Assembly: GCA_021397835.1 (NCBI GenBank)
Contig: JAJFZO010000344.1
Location: 682,001-746,000 of the forward strand
Length of the DNA: 64,000 nucleotides
Reading direction: 5' to 3'
Origin: Moringa oleifera
Lineage: Eukaryota; Streptophyta; Magnoliopsida; Brassicales; Moringaceae
Part shown: piece by piece, positions 60,014 through 64,000 of the stretch
Numbering within the stretch: the stretch's first letter is position 1
Layout: each line of letters begins with the position of its first letter
Program-made: the position numbers and the translations under genes
Notes under the pieces: model-generated
Database searches by the model: none
Told to the model about the DNA's origin: nothing
Seen by the model: the letters and a program-made list of their open reading frames with translations, nothing else

Positions 60014-63000
60014 AACTTTCTCCCTGATTAGCAAGCAACTGGGTGCAAATCAAAGCCAAAACTTCTCCTTTCTCTTAACCCATGCCAGTGCTCAAAATCT
60101 TTAAGCACTTTGACTGATTTTGAAGGAAGGACACACTTTGTGACTATATCTATTGGTTGTCTTTAGTTAAGATTTTCTTGAGCTTTATGCAGTCTTGTTT
60201 CACTTTTTCTTGGAAAAAGTGAGACTTAACTTTAAAATACTTAGTTCATTCATGATATACTGGATTCTTACATAAATAAATGGTTAATTGGCTCTTTGAA
60301 AACATCATCAAATCCAAGCTATACATCTTTACCTCCTTTAATCTTCAAAGCAATCATACACCTTTTTTGAACCTATATACTCAGCCTTAATAGTGGAGAG
60401 AGCTACGAACTATTGAAGTTATGCCTTCCAACTAATACAGCACCAATCAAGCATGAAAAAAAGGCTAGGAGTGACATTATTTTCTTTCTATGACCAATGA
60501 AATTAGTATCAACATATCTAGCAAATCCTTGCTGGATGAGTCCCTCTTTGGCATGTATAAATCTATAACCTTTAGTTCCATTGATATATCTTAGTAACCA
60601 CTTCATTGCTGGCCAGTGTTTTTACCTAGATTGGCCATATATCTGCTAAAAAGGCTGATTATATAGCATAAATCAGGCCTACTGCAAATCACAACATACA
60701 TGAGTGACCCTACTGCATTTGAGTAAGGTTTATAGCTCATTTCTCTATTTTCTTCTTCTGAATTTGGGCAACTATAGGCAAACAACTTGAAGTGTGTTTT
60801 CAAGGGTTTGGTAATAGGTTTTACTTGGTGCATGGAGAATTTTTCACCAGCTTTTGTAGATAATTTTCTTAGAAGAGCTTGAGCCTCCTCTTAGTTCTAT
60901 GTCTCTGAATTTCCATCCCCGAGATTCTTTTAGCTAGCCCTAGGTCCTTTATATCAAACTCCTCAGTTAGAATTTTCTTTACCGTGCAAATTTGGTATTG
61001 GCTACTGCCTGTTATAAGTATATCATCAACATAAAATAAAACCAAGATAGCATCCTTGCAGCCAGCATTCTTATGATATAAGCATGCATCATATGACTTT
61101 TCTTGAAGCTTTGACTCAACATGAAATTATCAAACCACCTATACCACTACTTAAGGGATTTACTTGAGCTCATATAAGTATTTTTCAAAAGGTAAACCTG
61201 GTTTTCCTTGCCTTTTGCCTCAATGCCTTCAGGTTGCTCTATGTAAATGGTTTTCAATGACTCTTCATGTGGGAATGCAATTTTTGAGAACCATCTACTC
61301 TAATTCCCAATCCTTTAAGACTATTTTAGCAAGGATCACCCTTATAGTTTTATACTTAACAATAAGAGAGAAGATCTCGGTATAATCAACTACTTCAATC
61401 TGAGTGCAGCCTTTAGCTATTAACTTGGCTTTGAACCTCTTTGGAGCTCTTTCTGTTTCTTCTTCTTTGATCTTATAATTCCACTTATAGGCCATTAAAT
61501 TTTACTTTTTAGGCCTTTTTACAAGCTCCTAAGTCTTTTTTTTTTTTTTTTGAAGAGGCAATCTCTTCCTTCATAGCATGCCGCTATCCATTTTGTCTAG
61601 ACATAACGTCTTTAAAGTTTCTAGGTCCCTGATCCTCTTATATACGTTCAGCTATGTTAAGGGCATAAGTAATAAATTCTCCCTCAGCCAAGCTAGTGCT
61701 CGGCTCCTCACCCAACCTTGATGACTGAATGATTCTCTAATCCCTATCTCAAGCCAACTGATATTGATACAGTTGATCATGCTAATCCCCACACTATAGT
61801 TCTTACTGATCATCATTTACAAGGGCAATTTGCTAATGCTTTCTTTATGACCTTAGACCAGATGATTCTAAAACTCATTCAGTAGAGGCTTTTGATCCTA
61901 TCAATTCTATCTCAATCCCATTGACTTCCTTCTATTCCTTCAGTGCTTTTGGATATTTATTACTGGCAACAGCACCTCCTTGTTAAGCATATAGCAGAGA
62001 AGTCTCTTAGAATGTGATATCTTTAATAATTAAAGTCTTATAGACTTTTTTCTTTTTTATACAGATCTTATATCCCCTCACTCCTTTAGGATAGCTAAGG
62101 AAAACTCCTTTCACTGTCCTTGGATCAAGCTTCCCTTCTCTTTGATATGAAAAGGCAGCATATCCAAACACCCTAAAGTGACTGAGATTGAGGGCTTTTC
62201 TAGTCCATTTTTCTTGAGGTGTCTTCACGTCTATGCCTTGAAGGGCATTTAATTATCAATACATAGCTATGGTAGTTGCCTCCCCACAAAAACCCTTGCT
62301 AAGGCCAGAGGTGAATAGCATATGCCTCACCTTTCCATGATGGTTTTATTCATCCTTTCAGCAACTCTATTCTACTGCGAAGTACTCAACACTATCCTCT
62401 GGCTCAAAATTCCATGTTTTTTACAAGAAGCATCAAAAGATGAGCCGTAAAACTCTAAGCCATTATCAATTCTCAAGGCTTTATTCTTTCTTCCACTTTG
62501 GTTCTCCATCAACACCTTCCATTTTGTAAACTTTTCAAAGCATTCATCTTTTGTTTTTAACATATACAACCATACCTTTCTTGAAATATTGATAACAATA
62601 AAGAAGAAATACCTGTATCCACCATGGGTTAGAGTTGCCTCTGGCACCCACAAATCCAAATGCACACAATTCATAATTTCAGTTGAGTTATGCTCCCCAA
62701 CTATAGCAAACTTCAATCTTTTTGGCTTGGCCAACTAAGACATACTGTCCATAGAAACCAAGATGTGAAACTTTATCCTTGCTTAACAGCCTTGATTAAT
62801 GAGGATTTAAAGCCCTTTCTCATTACAATGCCTAAGCCTTTTATGCTATCGTTGGGCTGCACCAAGTCCTTCTTCCATAGCTGTTACTACTTCTTTTATC
62901 ACAACCATGCCTTTAAGAATGTATAGGCTGTTCTCTTTCCTTTTAGGATCACCAAGGAACCTTTCAAGACTTTAAAAGTGCCTCTCTCTAGAGCATCCCT

Positions 63001-63590
63001 TATCATTCAAAGAGCCTACGGAAATCAAGTTCCTTTTTAGTTGTGCCTCACTTCCTTCAAGATCTTGATGGTTCCATCTTTTATCTCAAAAGCTATGATT
63101 CTAATACCTTTAACTTCATAGGATTGATCATTCCTCATGATAACGCTTCCTCCATTTACCTCCTTATAGTCTTGAAACCACTCAACCTTGGGACACATGT
63201 GATAAGTGCAAGCTGAATCAAGAATCCAAAAAATATCTTTACTTGACGAAAAACTATTAGTTTTCTCTGTCATTTTCACTCTGCTTTTGGAATGAGCCAA
63301 ACTCGGACATTGATGGCACGGTGAAGAAGACAATCAAGTTTTGGCTTGTTCCTCAGTTTGTCAAAACAGGCTATGAAACCATATTGGATGGAACAGCAAA
63401 CTAGCAGAACTCATGGGCAAGAAAATAATGTCTCTTTTCTTCTTTTTCTTAACCAACAAGACTTCATGACGTGAGAAAATTAAAGAACTAGTTGGGATGT
63501 TGTTGAGAGCTTTGCTCTTCTCTCTAGAGTTCATGAATTTATCTAAAGGTATTATTAAATTGATACATAGGGAATACCTCAAAAGAGGTC
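60014..63590 (-). mobile_element. Degenerate Ty1/copia H, minus strand, same family as copia B and C
   Basis: Read leftward: gag end (to about 63,230), protease (DSACTYHMCP near 63,200), GAG-pre-integrase (about 62,800-63,010), integrase core (62,372-62,734; HLDLW and the IDNGLEF block keep both catalytic Asp), integrase C-terminus (62,007-62,228, HFRVFGYAAF), reverse transcriptase (61,295-61,495 for KWNYKIKEEE and WELE; intact YVDD as the complement of 61,022-61,033), late RT (60,603-60,833, GSLMYVVICSRPDL) and RNase H (60,403-60,606). Frames are broken by shifts and stops. It keeps the integrase core that B lost and the RT core that C lost. The front of gag is missing or unrecognisable. Confidence 0.85.
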
Positions 63591-64000
63591 GCAGAAAGGG
63601 ACATGAAAAGAATCTATTAACTCTAAAATTAGGCCGATGGATCCTTTAAGATTTTACTGCTTCTTCCTTCTTAATTACTTCCAAATGATATCAAAATGTT
63701 AATGATTGCATGGTGATGACGCAGTTGTCCATGGCCCAAATGGATCACCCACTTCAATGTCAAAGTATGAGCACTTATTAATTATGGCAACAGTGAAGAA
63801 GCTCTTCAATCTCTCCTCACACTTCCTAATAAAGAGGGATGCATCAGCTGGATCCTTTGAAAACATAGTTCAATCTCGAAAAAAAAAAACCATAACTGAT
63901 TACCTAGGTCACTTACTTAACCCAATTCTTTATCTTTATCTTCATATTAAGAAAAAAAGTTTATTGCCAGTGACTTTTTGGTATGATTTTTCTTTGATAA
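63591..64000. other. Right edge, nothing recognised
   Basis: No domain, repeat or RNA gene is visible. A 5' LTR of copia H might lie beyond the window. Confidence 0.5.

Overview
This window reads as repeat-rich nuclear DNA of a flowering plant. It carries several Ty1/copia retrotransposons of at least two lineages, a nearly complete Ty3/gypsy element of the Athila clade, the 3' end of a CACTA (En/Spm) DNA transposon, and long AT-rich stretches with no genes. I found no intact host protein gene, rRNA, tRNA or CRISPR array. The species cannot be told from the sequence.

Layout. Positions 1 to about 9.6 kb have a higher GC content than the rest, no long reading frames and a texture like plant mitochondrial intergenic DNA, so this may be an old organelle insertion (inference only). 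An unrelated gene-poor stretch follows, with an 812-bp direct tandem duplication at 12.15-13.77 kb. A decayed copia element lies at 14.15-16.23 kb, followed by an LTR-like promoter region. A GC-rich minisatellite built from short perfect palindromes occupies 19.5-21.1 kb, then AT-rich tandem repeats and the 3' end of a CACTA element ending at 23,255. From 23.3 to 34.3 kb the DNA is AT-rich and holds only relics: a Ty3 gag piece, a coiled-coil transposon-like remnant and a minus-strand Ty3 reverse transcriptase piece.

The most unusual structure is at 34.27-44.83 kb. Two related copia-derived arms lie in opposite orientation around a 2.9-kb tandem array whose units come in a long (about 300 bp) and a short (about 185 bp) form. 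Each arm is itself a chimera of a copia gag-pol and an inverted 3' fragment of another copia, and both arms carry the same chimeric junction. This implies that the chimera formed first and was later duplicated in inverted orientation.

The Athila element (45,678-54,295) has one full 5' LTR, a primer binding site matching the 3' end of plant tRNA-Asp, a gag broken by one apparent single-base deletion, and a 4.9-kb reading frame in which all catalytic residues are present. Its 3' LTR is cut to 18 bp. Downstream, a copia element appears in permuted order (3' half, one LTR, 5' half; 54.8-59.0 kb), and a further minus-strand copia (59.8-63.6 kb) belongs to the same family as the arms of the inverted structure.

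These genes do not act as a pathway. They are copies of mobile elements, most of them dead, and many show the Q-to-stop and W-to-stop changes expected from cytosine deamination of methylated DNA.
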